From Lyngbya sp. CCAP 1446/10 (GTDB lineage: Bacteria; Cyanobacteriota; Cyanobacteriia; Cyanobacteriales; Microcoleaceae), in assembly GCF_026130175.1 (NCBI RefSeq), contig NZ_JAIGNI010000003.1, forward strand, positions 62,001 to 126,000: a DNA stretch of 64,000 bases, read 5' to 3'. Below the pieces are notes generated by a model. That model did no database searches and was not told where the DNA came from. It was given only the letters and a program-made list of their open reading frames with translations. The position numbers and the translations under genes were made by a program. Numbering within the stretch: position 1 is the stretch's first letter; the number at the start of each line of letters is the position of its first letter. Below are positions 16,363 through 26,138 of this stretch, one piece after another.

Positions 16363-17367
16363 ATGTCCACTACAACCCCTAAAACCAAAACAGTGAAAGC
16401 CGATCGCACGAGCAGTCGGCCATACTCCTCAACGGATACGGTTCGTACCTATCTGCACGAAATCGGTCGCGTACCCCTGCTAACCCGAGAAGAAGAGATT
16501 GTTTTCGGGAAGCAGGTACAGCAAATGATGAAATTAATCGAAGCAAAACAAGCATTTGCTAAAGAATGGCAGCGGGATCTTACGAACGAAGAGTGGGCTG
16601 CCGAAATGGAGTTGGCGGAAGCCGAACTGAACCGGATATTGCAAATAGGGCGGCGCGCCAAGCAAAAGATGATTGAAGCGAATTTGCGCTTAGTAGTGGC
16701 GATCGCCAAAAAATACCAAAAACGCAATATGGAATTCTTGGATTTAATTCAAGAAGGAACTCTCGGTTTAGAACGAGGAGTAGAAAAATTTGACCCGATG
16801 CGGGGATACAAATTTTCTACCTATGCGTACTGGTGGATTCGCCAAGCAATCACTCGCGCGATCGCCCAACACGCCCGCACCATTCGATTACCAATTCACA
16901 TCACCGAAAAACTCAACAAAATCAAAAAAGTGCAGCGGGAACTCACCCAGCAGTTTGGCCGTTCTCCCTCGCCTGCGGAAATTGCCACCGCCCTGGAACT
17001 GCAACCTTCGCAAATTCGAGAATACCTACTGATGGCAAGACATCCCGTTTCTTTGGACTTGCGGGTAGGAGACAACCAAGATACCGAACTGCAAGAACTC
17101 TTAGAGGACGAAACTGCATCTCCAGATAACTATATTACCTCAGAATTGCTGCGACAAGACCTGAATACTTTGATCTCAGAACTTACCCCGCAGCAGCGAG
17201 ATGTGATTATTCTGCGCTTTGGTTTAGAAGACGGCACCGAAATGTCGCTGGCGAAAGTCGGAGAAAGGCTGAATCTCAGCCGCGAACGAGTGCGACAGCT
17301 AGAACATCAAGCTCTCGCCCACCTGCGGCGGCGCCAATCTCAAGTACGAGAATACTTGGCTAGTTAG
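16363..17367 (+). CDS. Group 2 RNA polymerase sigma factor (sigma-70 family)
   Basis: Group 2 sigma factors are non-essential relatives of the principal sigma that direct stress or nutrient-dependent transcription in cyanobacteria. The 334-residue protein has region 1.2 (DTVRTYLHEIGRVPLLTREEE), region 2 with ANLRLVVAIAKKYQKR, DLIQEGTLGLERGVEKFD and FSTYAYWWIRQAI, region 3 (RTIRLPIHITEKLNKI), and region 4 with a helix-turn-helix (SLAKVGERLNLSRERVRQLE). I chose the ATG at 16363; a TTG at 16336 only adds nine residues, and an AAGGAG lies upstream at 16342. I cannot assign it to SigB, C, D or E without a tree. The leader is long and structured, so extra control is likely. Confidence 0.93.
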   Translation: MSTTTPKTKTVKADRTSSRPYSSTDTVRTYLHEIGRVPLLTREEEIVFGKQVQQMMKLIEAKQAFAKEWQRDLTNEEWAAEMELAEAELNRILQIGRRAKQKMIEANLRLVVAIAKKYQKRNMEFLDLIQEGTLGLERGVEKFDPMRGYKFSTYAYWWIRQAITRAIAQHARTIRLPIHITEKLNKIKKVQRELTQQFGRSPSPAEIATALELQPSQIREYLLMARHPVSLDLRVGDNQDTELQELLEDETASPDNYITSELLRQDLNTLISELTPQQRDVIILRFGLEDGTEMSLAKVGERLNLSRERVRQLEHQALAHLRRRQSQVREYLAS

Positions 17368-17372
17368 TCACT

Positions 17373-17412
17373 AAAGGAGTTGAGATTTCCCCCAAATCTC
17401 AACTCCTTTTTT
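17373..17412 (+). terminator. Strong terminator after the sigma factor
   Basis: A perfect 16-bp stem (AAAGGAGTTGAGATTT at 17373-17388 with its complement at 17394-17409) has a CCCCC loop and ends in six T. It begins six bases after the sigma-factor stop. Confidence 0.97.
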
Positions 17413-17634
17413 GGTGTTTGTGCTGCTGGCAAGGATATTTTTATTTGAAAGTCGATCGCGTGATCGCAAAATTTATCAAAACTAATCTGAGATTTGAATT
17501 CAGGAACCGGGCGGGCGATCGAGAATTCAAATTAATAACCTGCGTTCAGCCAAATACCCGGTTTCTTGACGAGCTTTTTGAAACCGGTATAAAAGGCGCT
17601 GCGAGGCAGTTATTATGAATTTTGGGGCAAGCGA

Positions 17635-18126
17635 GTGGTTTTGACTTATTTGATATTGACAAGCAGTTTAGAGGCGATCGCCCTTGGTCTCTCGCCCGGT
17701 AACTTTAGCATCGCATGGACGGCACGCCCGCTTGGACACTCGGAGATCAAATCCGGCGTTTTTAGTTCGCAATCTCCCCCAAATGCTGTGCCAGATACCG
17801 CTAGTACAGGTTTATCAGAGGGTATTTACCTCTACGGCCAGTCGAGCCAGCCCGATGAAATTAAACAAGAATATTTTGTATTTGAAATGCGTCAGAGCAA
17901 GGTAGTCGGGGCTTTTTACCTGCCTCGGTCTGCTTTTTACTGTTTTTACGGCACTGGCGATCGAAATCAGTTAAATTTAACAGTAGTAGACACTTACGAC
18001 GGCACTCGCTCTCCCTACTCCGTAAACCTGCAACAGTATTACCCTCTTTCCGTCGTCAGCGACAACGATCGACGAATTTTGAGTATTTGCAAGGAAGCTC
18101 ACAAACAGCAGGTGTGGGGAAACTAA
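17635..18126 (+). CDS. Conserved cyanobacterial hypothetical protein
   Basis: The 163-residue product has a hydrophobic N-terminal stretch (VLTYLILTSSLEAIALGL) that may be a poor signal peptide. The core is GIYLYGQSSQPDEIKQEYFVFEMRQSKVVGAFYLPRSAFYCFYGTG, then LTVVDTYDG; I recognise this pattern from uncharacterised cyanobacterial proteins but know no function. The start is a GTG at 17635; no good ribosome binding site decides it. A 66-residue frame just upstream (17418-17618) is not supported. A hairpin repeat (CCGGTTTC...GAAACCGG, 17558-17587) lies in the leader. It is a stand-alone gene. Confidence 0.7.
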   Translation: MVLTYLILTSSLEAIALGLSPGNFSIAWTARPLGHSEIKSGVFSSQSPPNAVPDTASTGLSEGIYLYGQSSQPDEIKQEYFVFEMRQSKVVGAFYLPRSAFYCFYGTGDRNQLNLTVVDTYDGTRSPYSVNLQQYYPLSVVSDNDRRILSICKEAHKQQVWGN

Positions 18127-18833
18127 TATCATTTTCGATTGGGGATTGGGGATTAAAGAATTGGAAATTACTCACTGCATAAGAGTTTGCAGTCTGCCTA
18201 CAGTTGCATCCATAAAAATAATACGGGAAGCGGGAAACGAGCGCGACTTTAGTCCTGAGAGGAAAGCGACGCGGGGACTTCAGTCCCCGTGTCTTTCTTG
18301 GTTAGCAGAATGGTGTGGATCTTCTTTATAGTTCTTAACGACTTCATAAGAAGAAATACGGTAAGTGGGAAACGAGCGCGACTTTAGTCCTGAGAGGGAA
18401 ACGACTCGGCGATTTCAATCGCCTTGAATCTTCTGTTATAATTGAGCAGTGAGTAAGAATAATCAACTACGTGTTGAACCATTCCTAGTACGGCGAAATT
18501 CCGGCTACTTAGTACGGGGCTAGATACCCAACACAAAAAGAGCAAGTAATAGTAGGATGGGGAGCGTACCGAATTTTGGCTTTGCGTTGAACTCCGAAAA
18601 CAACCAAAAGTAGAAAAGTAAGCGCAATAGCAGCGTCGCAAGACAGTTGTTCTGAGCGAAAGCGAGGCACTTTGACAATGCCTTTGAAGATTGCTTCGGC
18701 GGTCTATTCAAGAATCTCAGTCTATGAAAGAGCTGAGAGTGTCAATGCTAAATAAAATTGTGTTGTCGTAACTTGACTTGTCTACTATATTCCTTTAAAC
18801 TAAATAAATCAATTAATTTTTTAGGAAAAAGGG
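18127..18833. other. Repeat-rich gap upstream of tnpB
   Basis: This 707-base gap has no supported gene. It contains two copies (about 18228-18262 and 18366-18400) of a unit reading GGGAAACGAGCGCGACTTTA then GTCCTGAGAG, each followed by a small palindrome (GGGGACTTCAGTCCCC; GGCGATTTCAATCGCC). Near its end are TTTGACAATGCCTTTGAAGA and a hairpin at 18715-18738. The minus-strand frames here are not convincing. Confidence 0.7.
18715..18747 (+). repeat. Hairpin plus GTGTCAAT: candidate IS200/IS605-type end
   Basis: TCTCAG (18715-18720) pairs with CTGAGA (18733-18738) and is followed at once by GTGTCAATG. The same order, a hairpin followed by GAGTGTCAATT, occurs after tnpB at 20144-20173. Subterminal hairpins are the recognition signal of IS200/IS605 elements, so this may be the left end or the leftover right end of a related element. 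Confidence 0.4.
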
Positions 18834-20111
18834 GTGGCTAAAATCAAAAAAGCAATGGGAGTACAACAAATATTTCTAGCTCCTAACAAAGAAGTTGAAG
18901 CAGTGTTGCAGTATCTCTGCCGGCAATCGGGAAAGCTGTACAATAGCGCTGTTTATTTCGCTCGTCAGACATTTTTTAAAACGGGAAAACTGCTGACAGG
19001 AAAATTCGACTTATCTTTTGAACCGTCAATTTCTAAATCGATGGTTGCTAAGTCACTGCCTTCAACACCCATGCAGCAAACTCTGATGTCGGTGACTGAG
19101 GCATTTAAAAGCTTCAAGGAATTGAAAAAATTATATCTTCAAGGTAATTTACACTTTAAACCTAAACCGCCCAACTATCTAACGAGGCCTAAACTATTTA
19201 AAGTAGCTTACCCCAATTCGGGAGGACTAAAGCCAGCCCTTGTCGGTAATCAATTGCGATTTTCCCTGGGTTTAACAGTGCGACGCTGGTTTGGGATTTC
19301 TGAATTCTTTCTGCCGATGCCATCAAATATTGACTGTGCAAAGGTTAAAGAGTTCACGATTCTCCCGAAAAACGGTGCTTTCTATTTGGAAGTGTCTTAC
19401 GAGGTAGAATGCCAGCAGCATAATTTAGATCGCAGTCAAGCATTATCAATTGATCTGGGAACTGCCGACAATTTAGCTGCTTGTGTTGACACGTTGGGAA
19501 ATTCTTTCTTGCTCGACGCTCGCGTTATGAAGGCGATGAATCAGCTTTGGAACAAAAAAATAGCGACCAGGAAAGAAGGGAAGCCCACAGGTTACTGGGA
19601 TAGTTGGCTAGACCGCGTAACCCGCAAGCGCAATCACCAGATGCGCGATGGCATCAATAAAGCTGCGAAGCTAATTGTTGACCATTGTTTGAAACACGGT
19701 ATCGGCAATCTGGTAATTGGATGGAACCAAGGGTTTAAATCCAATGTTGATATGGGCAGTCTGAACAATCAAAAATTTGTTCAGATGCCTTTGGGTAAGT
19801 TGAAAGAGCGCTTAAATCAACTTTGTGATTTACACGGAATTCAATTCACTGAAACAGAAGAAGCATACAGCTCCAAAGCTAGCTTTCTTGATGGAGACTC
19901 CCTACCCAGATACGGTGAAAAACCGCTGGGGTGGAAAGCATCTGGACGGCGAATTAAACGCGGATTGTATCGCTCTGCGAACGGAAGTTTAGTTAATGCG
20001 GATCTTCACGGTGCCGCTAATATTCTCAGAAAAGTAGCTAGTAAGTTAGGTGTAAAACTTGACCGACTGGGTAGACGGTGTTTGGCTACCGTAGCGAGAA
20101 TCAGGCTTTAG
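18834..20111 (+). mobile_element. tnpB: TnpB-type RNA-guided nuclease (IS200/IS605 OrfB), without TnpA
   Basis: TnpB is the RuvC nuclease of IS200/IS605 elements, guided by an omega RNA from the element's right end. The 425-residue protein has RuvC motifs at Asp207 (ALSIDLGTADN), Glu342/343 (TETEEAYSSKAS) and Asp390 (VNADLHGAANI). Unusually, no cysteines lie between residues 343 and 390, where most TnpB proteins carry a CxxC...CxxC zinc finger; that segment reads WKASGRRIKRGLYR. The start is the GTG at 18834, with AGGAAAAAGGGG just upstream. No TnpA transposase gene is nearby, so it cannot move by itself. Hairpins follow at 20113 and 20144. Confidence 0.9.
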
Positions 20112-20616
20112 TAATAACTAAAGTTATTCTGTCAGCAGAATCGAGCGTGGCTTCAGCCCGCTTGAGTGTCAATTCTGAAACTGGTATAACGGTTCTCAAG
20201 CGTGGTGAGGAGAGCCTCATGCCCTATGCCCTATGCCCTATGCCCTCATCTTTCTAAGAAAGGCTATATAACGAATACTTGCACAATTTTATTGGTTTGT
20301 TGGATATAGCAAAGCGAAACCAAAACCTATTTGTTCGGTACGAGTACCTCAACCCAACCTAATTTATGAGGCGATTTTCCCGTTTGGCGAAGATCTTGTT
20401 TAACAAAAAACCAGCTCTCATCCCCATGCCTGAAGTCACTGGATGTTACCTGTATACTTTTTAACTAGGCAGCGATACGGTGCGTCAGACCAAAAACTCG
20501 AATTACCCGACTCCCTGCCTGCAGACTGGCGCTGCGCCAGCAGCCAGGATTCAGGAAACAGCAGTAAAATTGCTCCTGAGTTGATAATTTCGGACGGACA
20601 ACACACACTCGGCAAG
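20112..20616. other. Gap between tnpB and the CHASE4 kinase
   Basis: After the tnpB right end, four overlapping ATGCCCT heptamers lie at about 20218-20246 (CCCTATG repeated), another short tandem repeat. The rest has no supported gene. An ATG at 20443 opens an in-frame extension of the kinase, but those 58 residues look non-coding (rich in Ser/Gln/Pro, no domain). Confidence 0.55.
20113..20173 (+). ncRNA. Candidate omega RNA 3' part / right end of the tnpB element
   Basis: Two hairpins follow the tnpB stop: AATAACT-aa-AGTTATT at 20113-20128, and AGCG(t)GGC-TTCA-GCCCGCT at 20144-20162, followed by TGAGTGTCAATT. In IS200/IS605 elements the omega RNA scaffold overlaps the end of tnpB and the right end, and the guide is the DNA just outside. 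The position and structure fit; the exact boundary and guide are not certain. Confidence 0.5.
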
Positions 20617-23184
20617 ATGAAACTGCGTCGGAAAACACTATCAATAGTTGGCATTACCATCGCTGGACTGACTGGCATTCTCTATGCAGCCTCCTCCAGT
20701 ATCCTTTTGGGCAGCCTTGTCAAAGCAGAGGAACAAGAAGCCACACAGGTTGTTAAGGGAGTGCTCAGCGTGTTCGGGCAAACCGCAGACGACTTCAACT
20801 CGCGCTTTGCCGACTGGTCAGCCTGGGACGACACCTACGCTTTCATCCAAAATGGTAACAAAGAATTCATCGCCTCAAATTTGATTCCCGAAGGACTGGC
20901 TAATGTGAGAGTTAACATAGCCCTATTTGTCAATACTTCGGGCAAAATAGTTTACGGTACGGGTTTCGACAGCCAAAAGGTGAAACTAACGCCTGTTCCA
21001 GAAGCCTTAAAACAGCACATTTCTCTGGGCGACCCGTTGTTGCAGCACCCCAACGTCAACAGCAGCCTCGCCGGTATTCTGCTGCTACCGTCAGGGCCGA
21101 TACTGATTACTTCCCGGCCAATTGTCACTACAAAAAGCACTGGCCCGATTCGAGGCACGCTGGTATTCGGGCGCAATTTGGATGCTGCGGGCATTGCCAA
21201 GCTTTCTAAAATTACTCGCTTGCCGCTGATTGTACACAGCGTTAATGAGGCTGAGTTGCCGGCTGACTTTCGGAATGTGCGCGATAAACTGTCGGCAAAA
21301 AAATCGATTTTGGTGCGTCCTGTCACCGAAGATTTGATGGCGGGTTATGCTTTGATCCGGGATATTTACGATCGACCAGCGTTACTTCTACGGGTGGATA
21401 TGCCCAGAGAAATCTACCGCCAAGGTCAAACCAGTTTGCTGTACCTGCTGGTGTCTGTAGGCTTAGCGGGAATCGGATTTATCGGCTGCACTCTGCTGCT
21501 GATAGAGCGTCTGGTGCTTTCTCGGTTGAGCAGTTTGGCTTCATCAGTGAACCGCGTCAGTAGTAGCCAAGACCTCTCGGTGCGACTGCCGGTCACGGGC
21601 GAAGACGAGTTGTCCGACCTTGCCCATACTATCAATGGAATGCTCGGGGCGATCGCCAGCGCCGAAAACGAACAACTAGAAGAAAAAGCCCGCTACCGAG
21701 CCGTAGTCGAGCAAGCTACAGACTGCATTTTCCTGTGGGACGCTCAAACCAAACACCTTTTAGAAGCCAATACAGCCTTTAGAAACTTGCTCGATTACAG
21801 TCTTGATACGATTTCGCAACTGACTATTTACGATATCGTCGCTTACTCCAAAGACCTAATTGACAGCAATATCGAGTCCCTGCTGGCGGACAAACAATTC
21901 AGAATTGGCGAAGTTCTCTACCTGCGCCGAGACGGTTCCTGCGTAGACGTGGAAGTAAGTGCCAGCGTGATTTCCTACGGCGGCCGCGAGATTATTTGCA
22001 CTGTTGTCCGCGACATTACCGAGCGCAAGCAAGCCGAAGTCGAACTCCGAGCCTCGGAAGAACGCTACAGACTTTTGTTTAAAAATAATCCCCATCCGAT
22101 GTGGGTTTACGATTTAGAAACTCTGGAATTTATAGCCGTCAATCAGGCTGCTATCCACCACTACGGCTACACTCGCGACGAATTTCTCAACATGACCGTT
22201 GCAGATATTCGTCCGAGCCCAGAACTACCGACATTGCTAGAAAATATATCCCAAGTAGATACCAGTATTGATTTTGCCGGTGTGTGTCAGCACCAGACCA
22301 AAAACGGCACAATTATTGATGTAGAAATTACTTCTTATACCCTGATATTTGATAGCAGAAATGCTGAATTAGTGCTGGCTCACGACGTGACTGACCGCTT
22401 GCAAGGCGAGGCAGAACTGTACAAAGCAAAGGAAGCCGCAGAAGCAGCTAATTTGGCTAAAAGTCAGTTTTTGGCTAACATGAGCCACGAACTGCGAACT
22501 CCTCTGAATGCGATTATCGGTTACAGCGAGATTCTGCAAGAAGATGCTTTAGATTTTGGCGAAGACAATTTTGTGGAGGATTTGGCAAGAATTCACAATG
22601 CAGGCAATCATTTACTGGGATTGATTAATGATATTCTGGACTTGTCGAAGATTGAAGCAGGTCACGCGGAATTTGAATTAGAAAATTTTGACTTGTTCGA
22701 GGCAGTTCAAGATGTAGCGAGAACTGTTGAACCGCTATTTTTCCGAAATGCCAATCGGCTGAATGTTGAGTGTCCTCAGAATATTGGCGAATTGCATTCG
22801 GATAAAATTAAGCTTACTCAAATTTTGTTTAATTTGCTCAGCAATGCAGCTAAGTTTACTCGGCAAGGGAAAATTACACTCAGCGTTGAAAGAATTAAAA
22901 ATGACGAAAATAGTTGGGATGGTGAACAGTTAATTTTTCAATGTACTGATACGGGAATTGGGATGACTCCGGAACAGCTACAAAAGTTATTTCAACCTTT
23001 TACGCAAGCTGATGCTTCGACTACTCGCAAGTACGGAGGTACGGGTTTGGGTTTGGCAATAGCGCAGAAATACTCTCAGATGCTGGGGGGAGAAATTACG
23101 GTGAATAGCGAGTTGGGCAAGGGGTCAACTTTTACTCTCATGTTGCCGGCAAAATTGTCATCTAGCCCAATACGCTTAGATTAG
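20617..23184 (+). CDS. CHASE4-HAMP-PAS-PAS sensor histidine kinase
   Basis: This membrane kinase senses an unknown extracytoplasmic signal. From the chosen ATG at 20617 (MKLRRKTLSIVGITIAGL) it has 855 residues: a first membrane helix (about 7-30), a CHASE4-type sensor region with DDFNSRFADWSAWDDTYAFI, a second helix (LLYLLVSVGLAGIGFIGC), a HAMP domain (GEDELSDLAHTINGML), two PAS domains (YRAVVEQATDCIFLWD; YRLLFKNNPHPMWVYD), HisKA with FLANMSHELRTPLNAIIG, and an ATPase with LFNLLSNAAKFT, CTDTGIGM and GGTGLGLAIAQ. An earlier ATG at 20443 would add 58 residues without domain character. There is no receiver domain and no adjacent response regulator. Confidence 0.93.
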   Translation: MKLRRKTLSIVGITIAGLTGILYAASSSILLGSLVKAEEQEATQVVKGVLSVFGQTADDFNSRFADWSAWDDTYAFIQNGNKEFIASNLIPEGLANVRVNIALFVNTSGKIVYGTGFDSQKVKLTPVPEALKQHISLGDPLLQHPNVNSSLAGILLLPSGPILITSRPIVTTKSTGPIRGTLVFGRNLDAAGIAKLSKITRLPLIVHSVNEAELPADFRNVRDKLSAKKSILVRPVTEDLMAGYALIRDIYDRPALLLRVDMPREIYRQGQTSLLYLLVSVGLAGIGFIGCTLLLIERLVLSRLSSLASSVNRVSSSQDLSVRLPVTGEDELSDLAHTINGMLGAIASAENEQLEEKARYRAVVEQATDCIFLWDAQTKHLLEANTAFRNLLDYSLDTISQLTIYDIVAYSKDLIDSNIESLLADKQFRIGEVLYLRRDGSCVDVEVSASVISYGGREIICTVVRDITERKQAEVELRASEERYRLLFKNNPHPMWVYDLETLEFIAVNQAAIHHYGYTRDEFLNMTVADIRPSPELPTLLENISQVDTSIDFAGVCQHQTKNGTIIDVEITSYTLIFDSRNAELVLAHDVTDRLQGEAELYKAKEAAEAANLAKSQFLANMSHELRTPLNAIIGYSEILQEDALDFGEDNFVEDLARIHNAGNHLLGLINDILDLSKIEAGHAEFELENFDLFEAVQDVARTVEPLFFRNANRLNVECPQNIGELHSDKIKLTQILFNLLSNAAKFTRQGKITLSVERIKNDENSWDGEQLIFQCTDTGIGMTPEQLQKLFQPFTQADASTTRKYGGTGLGLAIAQKYSQMLGGEITVNSELGKGSTFTLMLPAKLSSSPIRLD

Positions 23185-23552
23185 CGCTCTCAAACGAATT
23201 TGATCTCACGATTTGATCGGAAATACAGGCATCTAATTGCCAGTAGGGAACGGCACTGCCTTCGGAAAGTCTCCACAACCCTGGAACGCTTTGTAATCTC
23301 TCGTTTACCGCCGAGGGCAGATCCCCCTAAATCCCCCTTAGGAAGGGGGACTTTGATCCACTTCTGGTTCCACCCTTTTTTAAGGGGGGCTAGGGGGATA
23401 TGGTCTTAATTATCAGACAGAAGACAGGTGATACATTTGACCTGGTTGTTGACACTCCGAAAGGCGCGGCGCCGTGTCCTGGCTTTTGCCGTTTCCTTAC
23501 TTTGCGTTCATTTAACCAAATCTGACATCATTTGAGACCAAAAATGCTAGTC
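23185..23552. repeat. Gap with a C5/G5 palindromic dispersed repeat
   Basis: At about 23319-23402 the sequence reads GATCCCCCTAAATCCCCCTT, then AGGAAGGGGGACTTTGATCC, and later TTAAGGGGGGCTAGGGGGAT. It folds as a long stem. Close relatives occur at 34602-34682, 38087-38163 and 45249-45280. The remainder holds CGGCGCCG-type short palindromes. No gene is supported. Confidence 0.8.
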
Positions 23553-24161
23553 TTACTTCGCATCAGCAGGGATCAAAACCTTGTCAATTACGTGAATAAC
23601 GCCGTTGCTAGCTTTGATATCAGCTTTCACAACATTAGCACCGCTAACAGTAACTTTGCCTGCGGCAACTGCCACTTTCAGCGAGGTACCTTCAACACTT
23701 TTAACATCGCCCGATTTGAGGCTGGTAGAGTAAACAGCACCCGGAACAACGTGGTAAGTCAAAATCTTAACAAGTTTGGCTTTGTTAGCTGGTTTCATCA
23801 AATTTTCCAAAGTTCCTTTTGGCAAAGCAGCAAAAGCCGCGTCTGTCGGTGCAAAAACAGTGAAAGGGCCTTTTCCTTTGAGAGTTGTCACCAAACCTGC
23901 TTCTCCCAAAGCCTTTGTCAATGTCTTGAATTGAGGGTCGCCAGATGCAATAGCGACAATATCCTTAGTGGCGGCCATTGGTGCCGGTGAAGCCATTGGT
24001 TTCATATTTTCTGCAACTTGTTGAGTTGGAGTTGCATTATTCACATTGGTGTTGGAGTTGATGTGAGCCCAAGCCGGGAAAGCAATCAACGCGCTAGCGC
24101 CGATTACTCCTGCCAAACCTGTGATTTTTTTGCTCCAGCTAGGTACATTTTGATTTTTCAT
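23553..24161 (-). CDS. Secreted fasciclin (FAS1) domain protein
   Basis: FAS1 domains mediate adhesion in extracellular or surface proteins. The 202-residue protein has a clear Sec signal peptide ([22 protein letters not shown], likely cut after Ala32), a Pro/Ala linker, and one FAS1 domain at about 65-200, with [24 protein letters not shown], then [26 protein letters not shown] and [10 protein letters not shown]. The H-box YH and the two conserved FAS1 blocks are intact. It starts at the ATG at 24161. It is a single gene; partners and regulation are not visible. Similar proteins are abundant in cyanobacterial exoproteomes. Confidence 0.95.
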   Translation of the reverse strand: MKNQNVPSWSKKITGLAGVIGASALIAFPAWAHINSNTNVNNATPTQQVAENMKPMASPAPMAATKDIVAIASGDPQFKTLTKALGEAGLVTTLKGKGPFTVFAPTDAAFAALPKGTLENLMKPANKAKLVKILTYHVVPGAVYSTSLKSGDVKSVEGTSLKVAVAAGKVTVSGANVVKADIKASNGVIHVIDKVLIPADAK

Positions 24162-24329
24162 TACGCTTGTATTTCCTTATGACAATAAAACAGTGAACGT
24201 GAATTCTTATGTTAGCCAAATTTCCTCAAAAGATCAGGTTGGGAAAGGCTAAGGTAGAGATAAAATGAGCTGGAATTGTCGATCGACCAAAACTCCCTAA
24301 CTATAACGCAAGCTTAGGGAAAAAGAGTC

Positions 24330-25112
24330 TCAACTCCCAAATCTATAACTCAAAACCTCAATCACCGAACCTGTTTGGGGTAAATCAGCAGATTTGATCG
24401 AAATCGTGTCACTATTCAATCGGCGCACTGGCGTACCATCCATCAGCGCCAAGAAGTCATCTAGCGGCACTAAATCGCACGCTGCTGCATCGGCGGCTTG
24501 GGTTTTGTAATGCGTGGGAATCACCATTTTCGGTTTGAGAAGTTGCACAGTTTGCTTGGCTTCCGCCGGAGTGTAAGCTTTCGGCCCTCCACCCACGGGA
24601 ATTAGCAAAATATCCGGCCGCCCAATCAGGATTTGTTCTTCAATGCCGATCGGCCCAGCAAGTCCACCCAAGTGTAAAATCTTAACACCAGCTTGCTGCC
24701 AAAGCCAAGCCACATTCACCCCAAATCGCTTTCCTCCCTCACGGTCTTTCTGCGTCCGAATGCCTTGAATCCTGAGCCCGTTCGATCGATAAGCGCCCGG
24801 TTCGTACAAAAGGCCGGGATTGCCAGAAAATCCGTCTACCGCCCCTTCATCGAGCAATCTGCTGCTAATCAGAATCAAATCTGTAGGTACTTTGGGAGAA
24901 CGATAGCCTGCCGTACAGCCTAGGGGGCGAAAAGGATTCACCAGCACCCTCGCACCGCCACCTGTAAACAAAAAGCAAGTGTGGCCCAACCACTGAACCG
25001 ACAAAGAATCAGCAGTTTGAGCTTGATAGCTTTCCCATCCAGAGGGCAAACCAGTTGCTAAAGCTGCTAGCAAACCCGTCTGTGCGTAACGTATTAATTG
25101 TCGCCGTTTCAT
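24330..25112 (-). CDS. Metallo-beta-lactamase-fold hydrolase with N-terminal export signal
   Basis: The 260-residue protein matches the UlaG-like Zn-dependent hydrolase group: VQWLGHTCFLF at 39-49, GGARVLVNPF, then DILLIPVGGGPKAYTPAEA and KPKMVIPTHYKT. The usual HxHxDH motif is not evident; the later loop reads LISSRLLDEGAVDGF, so metal binding may be altered. The N-terminus MKRRQLIRYAQTGLLAALATGL has twin arginines and a hydrophobic stretch, like a Tat or anchor signal. The substrate is unknown. It starts at the ATG at 25112. The gene is transcribed in the same direction as the fasciclin gene 168 bases downstream, but co-transcription is unproven. Confidence 0.82.
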   Translation of the reverse strand: MKRRQLIRYAQTGLLAALATGLPSGWESYQAQTADSLSVQWLGHTCFLFTGGGARVLVNPFRPLGCTAGYRSPKVPTDLILISSRLLDEGAVDGFSGNPGLLYEPGAYRSNGLRIQGIRTQKDREGGKRFGVNVAWLWQQAGVKILHLGGLAGPIGIEEQILIGRPDILLIPVGGGPKAYTPAEAKQTVQLLKPKMVIPTHYKTQAADAAACDLVPLDDFLALMDGTPVRRLNSDTISIKSADLPQTGSVIEVLSYRFGS

Positions 25113-25308
25113 CTTGTGGTTGGGTTATCGGGTGTTGGTCGTTTGTTGTTATACCACAAAACACAGTCCGGTGCGAAATGTGTACTCTAGTCTTACCGTA
25201 AGGTGCGCACCGCGTACTCTACAAATCGAGAGAAATTCAACTAAGCAAATCCACTTGATTAAACGTAAAATACGGCTCGCGCTCAAGCTGGGTGTATATG
25301 TTTTTTCT

Positions 25309-25373
25309 TTCTTCCTTCTTCCTTCCTTCCTTCTTCCTTCTTCCTTCTTCCTTCTTCCTTCTTCCTTCTACTT
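25309..25373. repeat. CTTCTTC/CTTCCTT microsatellite after trpG
   Basis: About 65 bases consist of TTCTTCC and TTCCTTC heptamers, a pyrimidine tract on the plus strand. It abuts the trpG stop codon (25372) and is likely a slippage-prone simple repeat. On the trpG sense strand it is a polypurine GAAGGAA tract. Confidence 0.9.
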
Positions 25374-25959
25374 AAAGCCGTTCTAAGAAATTCCGCAATA
25401 ATTGCTTTCCCGAAGTCGTCAAAATACTTTCCGGGTGAAACTGCACACCTTCAATGTGCGGATATTCTCGATGCCGCACGCCCATAATCGTGCCATCTTC
25501 AACCCAAGCCGTAACTTCCAAAACTTCAGGACAACTCTGCTTTTCTATTACCAAACTGTGATAGCGAGTTGCAACCATCGGTGATTCTACTCCTACAAAA
25601 ACTCCGACTCCTGCGTGTTCTACCTGAGAAGTTTTGCCGTGCATTAATACGGGTGCAGAAACAATTTTGCCGCCGAATACTTGACCGATACTTTGATGTC
25701 CAAGACACACGCCTAAAATTGGTAAAGTCGGCCCCAATTCTTTGATTAATTCCAGAGAAATTCCCGCATCTTCCGGTCGCCCTGGGCCTGGAGAAATAAC
25801 CACTGCTGCGGGCTGCAATCGGCGAATTTCTGCTAAGGAGATTTGGTCGTTGCGGTAGACTTGGACTTCTTTTGCTACGGGCAATTCAGCGCCGAGTTCT
25901 CCTAGATACTGTACCAAATTGTATGTAAAACTGTCGTAGTTATCGATGACTATAATCAC
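25372..25959 (-). CDS. trpG: Anthranilate synthase component II (glutamine amidotransferase)
   Basis: TrpG releases ammonia from glutamine for anthranilate formation by TrpE; in cyanobacteria it may also serve aminodeoxychorismate synthase (PabA role). The 195-residue class I amidotransferase has the oxyanion motif [11 protein letters not shown], catalytic Cys85 in [10 protein letters not shown], and the His-Glu pair in GVQFHPESI near the end. It begins [20 protein letters not shown], which is diagnostic. Upstream on the same strand are dgkA, ybeY and a DUF3285 gene, an order also found in Synechocystis (slr0053-0055). Its partner trpE lies about 15 kb away at 41041. Confidence 0.95.
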   Translation of the reverse strand: MIIVIDNYDSFTYNLVQYLGELGAELPVAKEVQVYRNDQISLAEIRRLQPAAVVISPGPGRPEDAGISLELIKELGPTLPILGVCLGHQSIGQVFGGKIVSAPVLMHGKTSQVEHAGVGVFVGVESPMVATRYHSLVIEKQSCPEVLEVTAWVEDGTIMGVRHREYPHIEGVQFHPESILTTSGKQLLRNFLERL

Positions 25960-26138
25960 GGGTTAAGTTAGATTTTAGGTTTGAGATTTTAGATCTTAGA
26001 TTGAGTCGCTGCCTGAATGCAATAGTTTGAAGATTTTAGATAGATGCCCAAGATTAAAATAGCTGCAATATGTACAAATAAAACTAAAAGCCTCAAATTG
26101 GTCATCTAAAATGTAAAATTTGCCTGGCCTATAAGTTA

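Noticed and set aside
17418-17618. 66-residue frame after the sigma terminator
   Set aside because: It has no conserved look, and it crosses a GAAACCGG hairpin repeat.
18384-18711. Minus-strand frames of 63 and 85 residues upstream of tnpB
   Set aside because: They lie in repeat DNA and have no recognisable domain or ribosome binding site.
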